Of a stretch of 64,000 bases of DNA, positions 35,233-43,268 are shown piece after piece. Source of the stretch: Bacillota bacterium (GTDB taxonomy: Bacteria > Bacillota > Clostridia > Lachnospirales > Lachnospiraceae); assembly GCA_023458035.1 (NCBI GenBank), contig JAEXAX010000001.1, positions 8,705 through 72,704 on the forward strand, in the 5' to 3' direction. How positions within the stretch are numbered: position 1 is the first letter of the stretch; each line of letters opens with the position of its first letter. The translations under genes and the position numbers were made by a program. Under the pieces are notes generated by a model. That model ran no database searches. It was not told where the DNA came from and was given only the letters and a program-made list of their open reading frames with translations.

Positions 35233-36078
35233 TTAATTCTCCATCTGTTTAATATAATCTACATAATAACGACGTTTTTTCGGTCCTCCGACAAAAAGGG
35301 TTCCCTTCGGCTCCCCGCTCATCAGCTCCCCGACAATATGGGCATCGCCGCCGTTTGCGATCACCATATCAATTCCGGACTGCATGGCAATATGTGCCGC
35401 TGTCAGCTTGGTACTCATGCCTCCGGTTCCGAGAGCGGTGCTGCTTCCTTTTCCCATGCCTCGAAGCTGATCCGTCATCTCTGTCACTTCCGAGATAAAG
35501 CGGGCATCCGGATTCGCATTCGGGTCATCCGAGTACAAACCATCGATGTCACTGAGCAGGATCAGCGCATCCGCCTCCACCAGACAGGCCACAATGGCTG
35601 ATAAAGTATCATTGTCACCAAACTGCATCTCAAAGGTGGACACACTGTCATTCTCGTTGACGATCGGAATCACGCCAAGCTGCAGCATCTTTTCAAAAGT
35701 ATTTTTTACATTGGTTCGACTCTCCTGCTCCAGCACATTTGATTTGGTCATCAGAATCTGCCCGACCACCTGATTGTATTCGGAAAACAGTTGCTGATAG
35801 ATCATCATCAATCGCGACTGACCGATGGCCGCGCAGGCCTGCTTGGTGCTGATTGAATCCGGCTTTTGCTTCATGCCAAGCGCCCGTCGTCCGACTCCTA
35901 TGGCACCGGATGTCACTAAAACAACCTCCTTCCCCTGATTCCGCAGATCCACCAGTTCACGTACCAGTACCTCGATCTTGCCCAGATTCAGCGCCCCTGT
36001 CTGCGGATGGGTCAATGAGGTCGTACCAATCTTCAGTACGATCCTTTTATGCTTGGGTAATATCTGTCTTCTGCTCAT
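35233..36078 (-). CDS. proB: Glutamate 5-kinase ProB, without PUA domain
   Basis: 281 residues. It phosphorylates glutamate, the first step of proline synthesis. The amino acid kinase core shows RIVLKIGTTSLT, VLVTSGAIGVG, NENDSVST and GTGGMSTKLTAA. Many family members have a C-terminal PUA domain of about 90 residues; here it is absent and the reading frame ends in a clean stop. ATG 36078 has AGAGGATG upstream. ProA lies downstream. Confidence 0.96.
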   Translation of the reverse strand: MSRRQILPKHKRIVLKIGTTSLTHPQTGALNLGKIEVLVRELVDLRNQGKEVVLVTSGAIGVGRRALGMKQKPDSISTKQACAAIGQSRLMMIYQQLFSEYNQVVGQILMTKSNVLEQESRTNVKNTFEKMLQLGVIPIVNENDSVSTFEMQFGDNDTLSAIVACLVEADALILLSDIDGLYSDDPNANPDARFISEVTEMTDQLRGMGKGSSTALGTGGMSTKLTAAHIAMQSGIDMVIANGGDAHIVGELMSGEPKGTLFVGGPKKRRYYVDYIKQMEN

Positions 36079-36099
36079 TTTTCATCCTCTTTTATCTGT

Positions 36100-36603
36100 T
36101 TAATCTTCGCGTGAGATCCCGGCAGTTACCATGATACGGCGCTGCTGCTCCTCCATTTCAGCCTTTTCATCCTCTTCCATATGGTCGTATCCAATTAGAT
36201 GCAGCAAGCTATGACAGGTCAGAAAGGCCAGCTCACGCCGCAAGCTATGTCCGTATTCCTCGGCCTGCTCCCGTACACGTTCAACATTCAGAACCATATC
36301 ACCGAGTACCAGACAGCCGCTTTCCGGATCGGCCATATAGGCATTTTCCCGAAATACCTCTCCCAGCTCAGTTCCCGGCAAAATATCCAGCATCGGAAAC
36401 GAAAGCACATCTGTCGAGCGATCGATTCCTCTGGTCTCCAGATTGATGGCCTGCATTCGATCATGATCAGTCATCAATACATTCACTTCAAAGTTTTCCG
36501 GCACAGAACAAACAACGGCAAAAGCCGCTCCCACCTGCTCTAACAGCGGTAACAGCGGCGGTTCCGAGAATGTTTCGACCTCCCATTCAATCTCAAACTT
36601 CAT
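36100..36603 (-). CDS. ybeY: Endoribonuclease YbeY
   Basis: 167 residues with the zinc-binding motif HSLLHLIGYDH (His-x3-His-x5-His) and RGIDRSTDVLSFPM upstream. YbeY acts in 16S rRNA 3' end maturation and ribosome quality control. ATG 36603 has AGAGGGA upstream and overlaps the end of phoH by 11 bases, the usual phoH-ybeY pair. Confidence 0.97.
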   Translation of the reverse strand: MKFEIEWEVETFSEPPLLPLLEQVGAAFAVVCSVPENFEVNVLMTDHDRMQAINLETRGIDRSTDVLSFPMLDILPGTELGEVFRENAYMADPESGCLVLGDMVLNVERVREQAEEYGHSLRRELAFLTCHSLLHLIGYDHMEEDEKAEMEEQQRRIMVTAGISRED

Positions 36604-37627
36604 GTTTTTTCCCTCTGACAGTCAAAACTCTTCGCTCACGACGGCTTTCACGATACTTTTCTTTACCCTCAAATTTTTCATAAGCATGTACGATTTTCTG
36701 TACCAGCGGATGACGAACAACATCCTTATTGGTAAACTCGCAGAAGCCGATATCCTCAATACCGGCCAATACCTTCTTAGCCACATCCAGACCGGACACG
36801 GTTCCCGGCGGCAAATCTTTCTGACTTTCATCACCGGTGACGACCACCTTGGAACCGAAACCGATACGGGTCAGGAACATCTTCATCTGAGCCGGTGTGG
36901 TATTCTGCGCCTCATCTAAAATGATAAAGGCCTGATCCAGCGTTCGACCGCGCATATATGCCAGCGGAGCCACTTCGATCAGTCCCTTTTCCGTATTCTT
37001 CAGAAAAGCCTCAGCGCCCATGATCTGATACAGGGCATCATACAGCGGCCGCAGATACGGGTCCACCTTACTTTGTAAATCACCCGGCAGAAATCCCAGT
37101 TTTTCACCCGCTTCAATGGCCGGACGGGTCAGGATAATGCGATTAACCTCCTGTCTGCGAAAAGCCTCAATGGCCATAGCCATGGCTAAATATGTTTTTC
37201 CGGTACCGGCCGGCCCAAGACCGAAAACCAGCATCTTTTTAGCAATGGTATCGACATATTTTTTTTGCCCTACAGTCTTTGGCTTGATCAGCTTTCCGCC
37301 GACTGTAGTGGCGATCACATCCTGCTCCAGTTCGATCATGATCTCTTCCTTACCGTCCTCGGCCAAAGATAATATATAATTAACCTGCTGATCGTTGATC
37401 TCGCTGCCGGCTGCTGCCAGTCTGGCCAGTTCATTCAAAATACGTTCGGTACGCGCCGCAGCTGCCGCCCCGCCTCGGATCAATATCCTATCCTCTCTGG
37501 GAATTATCTCAGTTTTAAAGGCTCTTTCGATCTTTTTACTGTTACGATCAAACTGTCCCAACACCGTACCCAAATATTGCAATGGGATATGAATTGATGT
37601 TTCAATCACATTTTGCATCTCTTTCAA
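36593..37627 (-). CDS. PhoH-family ATPase (YbeZ-like)
   Basis: 344 residues. The C-terminal PhoH P-loop domain has GPAGTGKTYLAMAMA, with DEAQNTTPAQMKMFLTRIG as Walker B and sensor region; an N-terminal helical part comes before. It is likely an RNA-associated ATPase that works with YbeY. The start is TTG 37627, with AAGGAG nine bases upstream; the next ATG (37618) has no good Shine-Dalgarno sequence. Confidence 0.95.
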   Translation of the reverse strand: MKEMQNVIETSIHIPLQYLGTVLGQFDRNSKKIERAFKTEIIPREDRILIRGGAAAAARTERILNELARLAAAGSEINDQQVNYILSLAEDGKEEIMIELEQDVIATTVGGKLIKPKTVGQKKYVDTIAKKMLVFGLGPAGTGKTYLAMAMAIEAFRRQEVNRIILTRPAIEAGEKLGFLPGDLQSKVDPYLRPLYDALYQIMGAEAFLKNTEKGLIEVAPLAYMRGRTLDQAFIILDEAQNTTPAQMKMFLTRIGFGSKVVVTGDESQKDLPPGTVSGLDVAKKVLAGIEDIGFCEFTNKDVVRHPLVQKIVHAYEKFEGKEKYRESRRERRVLTVRGKKHEV

Positions 37628-37678
37628 TATAAATAACTCCTTGTCCTGCTGTTTCGTGTTGTAAACGCTTTTTTATTC

Positions 37679-37707
37679 ACTATACCTCACACTGCCGAAC
37701 TTCGCAA
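37679..37707 (-). promoter_or_regulatory. Promoter of the phoH-ybeY-proBA operon
   Basis: The minus strand shows TTGCGA, a 17-base spacer and TATAGT, about 50 bases before the phoH TTG start. Confidence 0.65.
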
Positions 37708-37743
37708 TTATATCTTATATTTGGCAGAACAATCTCCGGTCTC

Positions 37744-38244
37744 TCAGCTTTTAATTCCCGACCACTCATCTCTCAATAGTACAAACAGGATGCTGTCATG
37801 CCAGCTGCCATGATGAAATCGAAATTGCCGTAATACCGCCTCTGCGCGGAAACCGGCCGCCTCAAAAGCACTTTTGCACATCTCATTGTCAACATCTGTA
37901 TCAGCTTCCAGTCTTTGGGTCGGCCTGTTGGAAAAGACATGGTCGGCTGCCAATCGAAGCAATCGGCTGCCAATCCCCCTGCCTCTCTGCTGTTTTATCA
38001 AATGAAGACCGATTCTCATCAACCCTTCGCGCACCTGGTACAGATAAAGCAGACCGATTGCTTGCGCATCTGACTCTACCACATAAATATGCAAATATTC
38101 GTCGCGATAGCCGCCTTCCTGTAATTCTGTTTCGATTTCAGCCAGCGACCGCGGCTGACAGGATTGATACTGCTGATCCTCATTCATCAATTGATATAAA
38201 AACGCAGCATCTTCCGGTTCAGCCAAGCGAAATGTTACTTCCAA
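37744..38244 (-). CDS. GNAT-family N-acetyltransferase
   Basis: 166 residues with the acetyl-CoA loop QQRGRGIGSRLL and the C-terminal NEMCKSAFEAAGFRAEAV. It transfers an acetyl group to an unknown substrate. The start appears to be TTG 38244, with GGGAG five bases upstream. It overlaps the metal ATPase gene by 26 bases, so it is co-translated with the metal-resistance operon, though a link to metals is only by position. Confidence 0.85.
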   Translation of the reverse strand: MEVTFRLAEPEDAAFLYQLMNEDQQYQSCQPRSLAEIETELQEGGYRDEYLHIYVVESDAQAIGLLYLYQVREGLMRIGLHLIKQQRGRGIGSRLLRLAADHVFSNRPTQRLEADTDVDNEMCKSAFEAAGFRAEAVLRQFRFHHGSWHDSILFVLLRDEWSGIKS

Positions 38245-40177
38245 TGCTTCTCCCTCCCTTTTCCTTTTTTTTACGTCCGGACACTCTATCAGGTTCCATT
38301 TTTAAGATTCGCAGCGCATTTAATACAGCCAGCACAGTGACTCCGACATCCGCAAAAACTGCCATCCACATGGTAGCCAAACCCAGTGCACTCAATAATA
38401 GTACAAAGATCTTAATACCGAGCGCCAGAATAATATTCTGACGGGCTATACCGATGGTCAGCCGACTGATGCTGATGGCATCTACAATCTTCAGTGGTTC
38501 ATCCGTCATCAGCACAACATCGGCCGCCTCTACCGCTGCATCACTGCCAACCCCACCCATGGCGATCCCGATATCGGCCAAGGCCAGGGCAGGCGCATCG
38601 TTCATACCATCTCCGACAAAGGCCACCTGTCCTCGTTTTTGCTCCAGACGTTCCTCCAGATAGTTAACCTTATCCTGAGGTAAGAGCTCGCTTTTCACTT
38701 CGTTGATACCGATGGCAGCTGCCACCTCGGAAGCCACTTCCTGCTTATCTCCACTGAGCATCACCACATGTGAAATCTGTTTTTGCAGGAGTTGGATCGT
38801 TTCGATGGCTCCGATCTTGATACGGTCAGCCAGCAGCAGGCAGCCAAGATATTGACCATCTTTGGCAAAATAGATGACGGTTTGACTGACATCACTGCCC
38901 TCTTTGCCGACTGCTGTCAAACGAACCTGCATCCGTTCCATCCAGCGGGCATTCCCGGCCAGATAGGTGCTGCCGGCCAACTTGATTCGCAAGCCGTAAC
39001 CCGGAACTTCCTCCATCTCGGTGATCTCTTTACGCTTTGAAATCACCTCATCCAGCAACTCCCCTTCCCTCAGACGTTTCTCGGCATATCGGATCACCGC
39101 TTTGGCCAACGGATGATTCGAACCGATTTCTGTCAGGTAGGCAGCCTCCAGCAGACAGCCCTGTTTATCTCCAAGCGATGCTGTCACTGAAAAGCTGCCC
39201 TCTGTCAACGTTCCTGTTTTATCAAACAAAATTGTATCAATTTTTCTCAATTGTTCAAAATAATTGCTTCCTTTTACCAGAATGCCATGCCGCGAAGCCA
39301 GTCCGATACCGGCAAAAAATGACATCGGCACCGATACCACAAAGGCGCAGGGGCAAGAAACCACCAAAAATGTCAACGCCCGTAATATCCATGGTGTAAA
39401 CGAGGTTTGCAAAATCAGGGGAGGCAGAATCGCCAGGGCGGCAGCCAGAAGTACCACAATCGGTGTATAAATACGCGCAAAACGGGTAATAAAATTCTCC
39501 GCCCGAGATTTTCTCATGGACGACTCCTCGATCAGAGCCAGTACTTTTGAAGCGGTGGAGTCCTCAAAACACTTTTCCACCCTGGCCGTTAAGCGGACGC
39601 CCTGATTGATGCTTCCGCTCAGGATCGAACTGCCCGGTCCGACATCGACCGGCATGGATTCGCCGGTCAGCGCTGCTGTATCAACGCTGCCGAATCCCTC
39701 CAATACCACACAATCCAACGGTACCTTTTCTCCCGGTCGAATCTCAATTACGGCGCCGATCTCCACTTCATCCGGATCTGCCGTCCGAAATCCATTTTCA
39801 GTCAGTACATTTGCCGATTCCGGCACGATATCCATCAGTTCGGTAATGGAACGCCGGGATTTATTGACCGCATAGGACTGAAACAGCTCGCCCAGCTGAT
39901 AAAATAGCATAACAGCTGCGGCCTCCGGGTATTCACCGATCAAGATCGCACCGACGGTTGCAATTGACATTAAAAATTCCTCATTAAACCATTCTCCGCG
40001 GCTGATATTTCGGATGGCTCCAAGCAATACCGGCAAACCGCTGATCAGATATGACAGCATACAAAAGCCGACGGTCAGCCAAATATTACCAAATCTCAGA
40101 TGTACTGCAAACCCGATGATAAAACATATACTGCTAAGGCCGAAGATCCGGTGCGGCTTCCATTTTTTCCAAAACAT
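38219..40177 (-). CDS. Heavy metal-translocating P-type ATPase (CadA/ZntA type), no fused HMA
   Basis: 652 residues. It pumps soft metals out of the cell. Motifs are the intramembrane CPC (SCPCAFVVSVPMSF), DKTGTLTEG with the phosphorylated Asp, GDGMNDAPALALADIGIAMG and the TGES loop. The N-terminus begins directly at the first helix, so the usual N-terminal HMA domain is missing and instead encoded by the small gene upstream. Zn, Cd or Pb are the likely metals given the CPC and the ArsR-type repressor. The upstream CxxC chaperone fits this. Confidence 0.94.
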   Translation of the reverse strand: MFWKKWKPHRIFGLSSICFIIGFAVHLRFGNIWLTVGFCMLSYLISGLPVLLGAIRNISRGEWFNEEFLMSIATVGAILIGEYPEAAAVMLFYQLGELFQSYAVNKSRRSITELMDIVPESANVLTENGFRTADPDEVEIGAVIEIRPGEKVPLDCVVLEGFGSVDTAALTGESMPVDVGPGSSILSGSINQGVRLTARVEKCFEDSTASKVLALIEESSMRKSRAENFITRFARIYTPIVVLLAAALAILPPLILQTSFTPWILRALTFLVVSCPCAFVVSVPMSFFAGIGLASRHGILVKGSNYFEQLRKIDTILFDKTGTLTEGSFSVTASLGDKQGCLLEAAYLTEIGSNHPLAKAVIRYAEKRLREGELLDEVISKRKEITEMEEVPGYGLRIKLAGSTYLAGNARWMERMQVRLTAVGKEGSDVSQTVIYFAKDGQYLGCLLLADRIKIGAIETIQLLQKQISHVVMLSGDKQEVASEVAAAIGINEVKSELLPQDKVNYLEERLEQKRGQVAFVGDGMNDAPALALADIGIAMGGVGSDAAVEAADVVLMTDEPLKIVDAISISRLTIGIARQNIILALGIKIFVLLLSALGLATMWMAVFADVGVTVLAVLNALRILKMEPDRVSGRKKKEKGGRSIGSNISLG

Positions 40178-40241
40178 ATTTTCTCCTCCGGCAAAACGCC
40201 GATTATAATATCAGCTCTGATGTCTGCTTCAATAAAACGGA

Positions 40242-40460
40242 TCAGGCATGTATGATCACGCCCGGTTCCAGATCATGAATGATCTTTTCTGCCCGGATCA
40301 GGATATCGGCCACGGCAGCCTCATCCGCATACAGAACCAGCTTTCCCAGCATAAAACTGACATTGGCCTTTTCCACACCCGGCAGCCTGCTGATCCGCTC
40401 TTCCATCTTCGCCGCACAATTTGCGCAATCCAGATTTTCCAATTTAATCACTTTCTTCAT
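40242..40460 (-). CDS. Stand-alone HMA-domain metal chaperone
   Basis: 72 residues with the metal-binding LDCANCAAKMEERI (CxxC) and the VEKANVSFMLGKLVLYAD fold signature. It probably delivers metal to the downstream ATPase, replacing its missing N-terminal HMA domain. ATG 40460 has TGGAGGA upstream. It lies 4 bases after the repressor gene and 64 before the ATPase. Confidence 0.93.
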   Translation of the reverse strand: MKKVIKLENLDCANCAAKMEERISRLPGVEKANVSFMLGKLVLYADEAAVADILIRAEKIIHDLEPGVIIHA

Positions 40461-40463
40461 CTT

Positions 40464-40841
40464 TTATTCCTCCATCACATGTTCGATCGCACAGTCAATA
40501 ATGGCAGACACATGATCATCTGCCAAGCGGTAATACACGATCTTTCCGACCTTTCGATATTGCACCAGGTGGCTCTGTCTGAGTGATCGTAATTGATGTG
40601 AAATGGCTGATTTTGTCATATTCAATACGCAAGCCAGATCACAAACACAAAGCTCTTTAACGCGCAGGGCACTTAAAATCCTCACCCTGGTACTGTCGCT
40701 GAATAGCTTAAACAGATCTGCCACCTGCATCAACAGGTCCTCGTCATGCATCTGCGTTTCGACCTCTTCCACCACATCATTATGAATGACATCACAGTCA
40801 CAAATATCAAGCTTTCGTTCCGTTTTATTCATCCTCTCCAT
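40464..40841 (-). CDS. ArsR/SmtB-family metal-sensing repressor (CadC-like)
   Basis: 125 residues with a winged-helix fold. The alpha3 site reads ELCVCDLACVL, the CxC metal motif of CadC/ArsR types, and the N-terminus has CDCD, a further Cys pair as in CadC. The DNA-binding helix is SAISHQLRSLR, and the C-terminal helix carries DxH..H (DDHVSAIIDCAIEH), a Zn-type alpha5 site. It should repress its own operon until metal binds. ATG 40841 follows AAGGAGG; ATG three codons later is also possible. Confidence 0.92.
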   Translation of the reverse strand: MERMNKTERKLDICDCDVIHNDVVEEVETQMHDEDLLMQVADLFKLFSDSTRVRILSALRVKELCVCDLACVLNMTKSAISHQLRSLRQSHLVQYRKVGKIVYYRLADDHVSAIIDCAIEHVMEE

Positions 40842-40889
40842 ATCCCTCCTTTTGCAACAACGATTGACGGATCATTCAACTATATGTAT

Positions 40890-40919
40890 ATTATAATTGA
40901 ACAATCATTCAACTGTCAA
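40890..40919 (-). promoter_or_regulatory. Promoter and operator of the metal-resistance operon
   Basis: On the minus strand TTGACA, an 18-base spacer and TATAAT, both hexamers perfect. Inside the spacer is TTGAA-N6-TTCAA (40897-40912), the arrangement of ArsR/SmtB operators such as TGAA-N6-TTCA. A single half-site recurs downstream (40873-40880). Binding of the repressor would block RNA polymerase directly. Confidence 0.85.
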
Positions 40920-40956
40920 TGGGTTCAAATCAAAAAAATACAAAAATATTACGGAT

Positions 40957-40989
40957 CAAAAAAACGGAACCTACCGGCTCCGTTTTTTT
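40957..40989. terminator. Bidirectional terminator between yerC and the metal operon
   Basis: AACGGAGCC pairs with GGTTCCGTT around GGTA (one G-T wobble), flanked by seven A and seven T residues, so it works both ways. It ends the argS-yerC unit. Confidence 0.9.
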
Positions 40990-41005
40990 AACAAAACAAT
41001 TGATT

Positions 41006-41323
41006 TCAGGCTTCTGATTCAGTATCGGCACCATTTTGCTTTTCCAGGCGGGAATAAACCATTTCATAACTGCCGTTACCATAAACCAGACAACGGTTCA
41101 CGCGACTGATAGTGGCTGTGGATGCTCCCGTCTGCTTGGCCACCTCCAGGTATGTCTGTTTTTTACGCAGCATACCGGCCACCTCAAAACGCTGTGACAG
41201 GGATAGCAGCTCATTGATGGTGCAGAAATCCTGAAAAAAATCAAAGCACTCCTCTACTGTCTCCAATGTCAGGATACCGCGAAACAGATTTTCCATCTCT
41301 TTGGTATGTAATTCTTTATTCAT
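41006..41323 (-). CDS. YerC/YecD TrpR-like DNA-binding protein
   Basis: 105 residues with the TrpR-like fold: FFQDFCTINELLSLSQRFEVAGML and the helix-turn-helix TYLEVAKQTGASTATISRVNRCL. Relatives are annotated as TrpR-related regulators, but the tryptophan link is not shown. ATG 41323 lies 3 bases after argS, so it is translated with argS. Confidence 0.9.
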   Translation of the reverse strand: MNKELHTKEMENLFRGILTLETVEECFDFFQDFCTINELLSLSQRFEVAGMLRKKQTYLEVAKQTGASTATISRVNRCLVYGNGSYEMVYSRLEKQNGADTESEA

Positions 41324-41326
41324 CTT

Positions 41327-43090
41327 TTACATCCTTTCCGGTGCCTCGAAGCCCAGTGTGTCGATACAAAGTTCAAATACCCGCAGGGTCAGCTGCAATA
41401 ATGCGATACGGGATGCCCGAACCGCTTCATCGGGCTCACCAAGAATTTTGGTTTCATGATAGTATTTATTAAAGGCATTGGCCAGTTCATAGATATAGGC
41501 ACAGATTTTATGCGGTGCCAGCTCCTCATAGGCGGTATCCAGCATCTCATTAAATCGGGTCAGCACCAGCTGCAATGCCTTTTCGCTGTCGCCGGTAGCG
41601 GCTGCCACTGCTGTGTGCGGACCGTCATACTTCGTCAAAATAGACTTGATTCGCACCATGGTATACAGGATATACGGGCCGGTATTTCCCTCAAAAGAGG
41701 TAAAACGCTCTACATCAAAGATATAATCCTTGGATGCCTGATTGGACAGATCACCATATTTAACAGCCGCCAAACCGATCTGCTCCGCAGTCCTTAAAGC
41801 CTCTGCTTCCGGTAACTGACGGTTCTCATTGATCTTCGCCAGCATGGCCTCATTGATCTCGGAAATCAAGTTCTCCAAACGCATTACCCCGCCGGCTCTG
41901 GTCTTAAATGGTTTTCCGTCTTTACCGTTCATGGTACCGAATCCAAGAAAGAACAGATCGGTTTTTGAATCCAAAATCTTCGTTTTTTTTGCAGCTCGAA
42001 AGACCTGTTCAAAATACAGGCTCTGTCGTTTATCCACCACATAAATGATGCGATCGGGATCAACCAGCTCCCGGCGCTCGATCATAGTTGCCAGATCAGT
42101 CGTATTATATAAAGAGGATCCGTTAGACTTCAAAATCATACAGGGCGGAATCTCCTTGGTATCGGTTTCTTCTTTAACATCTACCACCAGAGCTCCCTGA
42201 TCATAGCGAGCATAGCCGTTATCCTTCAGATAAGTAACCATATCCGGAATATATTTTTGAGCATCCGACTCCTTCTTCCACCAGTCAAAATCAACGTTTA
42301 GGCGATCATAATTTTTTTTCAGATCAGCTATTGACACATTGATGATATGCTGCCACAGCGCCCGATAGCCCGGATGGCCGTCCTGCAATAAAGCGGTAGC
42401 TGTTAATGCTTTTTCACGGAAAGCACGCCCTTCATCCGTTTCTTCCTTTGACAGCGCCGATGCCTGCGGATAAATCCGTTCCAATTCATCGATGGTAAAC
42501 GGCGCCTCCTGCGGATAGCTGCCGGCTGCTGCGGCCGTAAAATACGGCAGCTGCGGTTTCTCCTGCTCCAGCCAAGAAATAATCAGTCCCATCTGTAAGC
42601 CCCAGTCACCCAAATGGGCATCCCCGATCACCCGATGTCCCTTGCGTCTGGCAATTCTTTTCACTGCTTCACCGATAATGGCTGACCGTAAGTGGCCTAC
42701 ATGCAAAGGCTTGGCCACATTGGCGCCCCCGAAGTCGATAACGATGGTTTCAGGCTCGGCCGCCTTTTCCAAAGACAGCTCCTCATCCTGCTCCATTTCC
42801 TGCAAGTAAGCAGCCACTTCAGCCTCGGCTGCCTTGATATTGATAAAACCCGGCATTACCGCTTCCAACGACGCAAACACGGATGAGCCTTCAAGCTGCG
42901 CCAGCACCTCATTGGCAATCACAATCGGTGCTTTCTTATACTGCTTTGCACAGGCCATCGCTCCGTTGCATTGAAATTCACAGAGATCCGGTCTGTTCGA
43001 CAATGATACCCTTCCGTACTGCGCTTCATAACCTGCCTTCACAAAGGCCTGCTCTAATTCCCCCTGTAAACGGGAAATAAAACGTTTCAT
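41327..43090 (-). CDS. argS: Arginyl-tRNA synthetase
   Basis: 587 residues. The class I HIGH motif is PLHVGHLRSAIIGEA, and the FVDKRQSLYFEQVF and C-terminal DALR anticodon-binding segment are present. It charges tRNA-Arg (one of which is encoded in this window). ATG 43090 has GGGAGG upstream. No T-box leader is visible. It diverges from pfp over a 178-base region with repeated palindromes. Confidence 0.97.
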   Translation of the reverse strand: MKRFISRLQGELEQAFVKAGYEAQYGRVSLSNRPDLCEFQCNGAMACAKQYKKAPIVIANEVLAQLEGSSVFASLEAVMPGFINIKAAEAEVAAYLQEMEQDEELSLEKAAEPETIVIDFGGANVAKPLHVGHLRSAIIGEAVKRIARRKGHRVIGDAHLGDWGLQMGLIISWLEQEKPQLPYFTAAAAGSYPQEAPFTIDELERIYPQASALSKEETDEGRAFREKALTATALLQDGHPGYRALWQHIINVSIADLKKNYDRLNVDFDWWKKESDAQKYIPDMVTYLKDNGYARYDQGALVVDVKEETDTKEIPPCMILKSNGSSLYNTTDLATMIERRELVDPDRIIYVVDKRQSLYFEQVFRAAKKTKILDSKTDLFFLGFGTMNGKDGKPFKTRAGGVMRLENLISEINEAMLAKINENRQLPEAEALRTAEQIGLAAVKYGDLSNQASKDYIFDVERFTSFEGNTGPYILYTMVRIKSILTKYDGPHTAVAAATGDSEKALQLVLTRFNEMLDTAYEELAPHKICAYIYELANAFNKYYHETKILGEPDEAVRASRIALLQLTLRVFELCIDTLGFEAPERM

Positions 43091-43117
43091 AATTTATTCT
43101 TCCTCCCTATTTTTGCT

Positions 43118-43169
43118 TTCACACTCTAAAGTGTGACACTTTCATATAGTGTATCATGAAACACTTCTC
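43118..43169. promoter_or_regulatory. Palindrome cluster in the argS-pfp divergent region
   Basis: The segment carries four AGTGT/ACACT blocks: CACACT-CTAA-AGTGTG, AAAGTGT-G-ACACTTT and AGTGT-N8-ACACT. They overlap in alternating orientation within about 50 bases upstream of argS. They look like operator half-sites for a dimeric regulator, whose identity is unknown. Confidence 0.5.
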
Positions 43170-43197
43170 TTGTCATCCTCACAGTCCTCTTTTCACA

Positions 43198-43226
43198 TTG
43201 TTTTTTCAAACGGTATCTCTTATAAT
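43198..43226 (+). promoter_or_regulatory. Promoter of pfp
   Basis: TTGTTT, a 17-base spacer and TATAAT lie about 43 bases upstream of the pfp ATG. Confidence 0.65.
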
Positions 43227-43268
43227 ATTAACTGATTTCTATTACGGATACGATCAAAGGAGGATGCA

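Noticed and set aside
43091..43268. T-box riboswitch upstream of argS
   Set aside because: The region is only 178 bases, has no T-box core sequence and no specifier stem; the visible palindromes are a better description.
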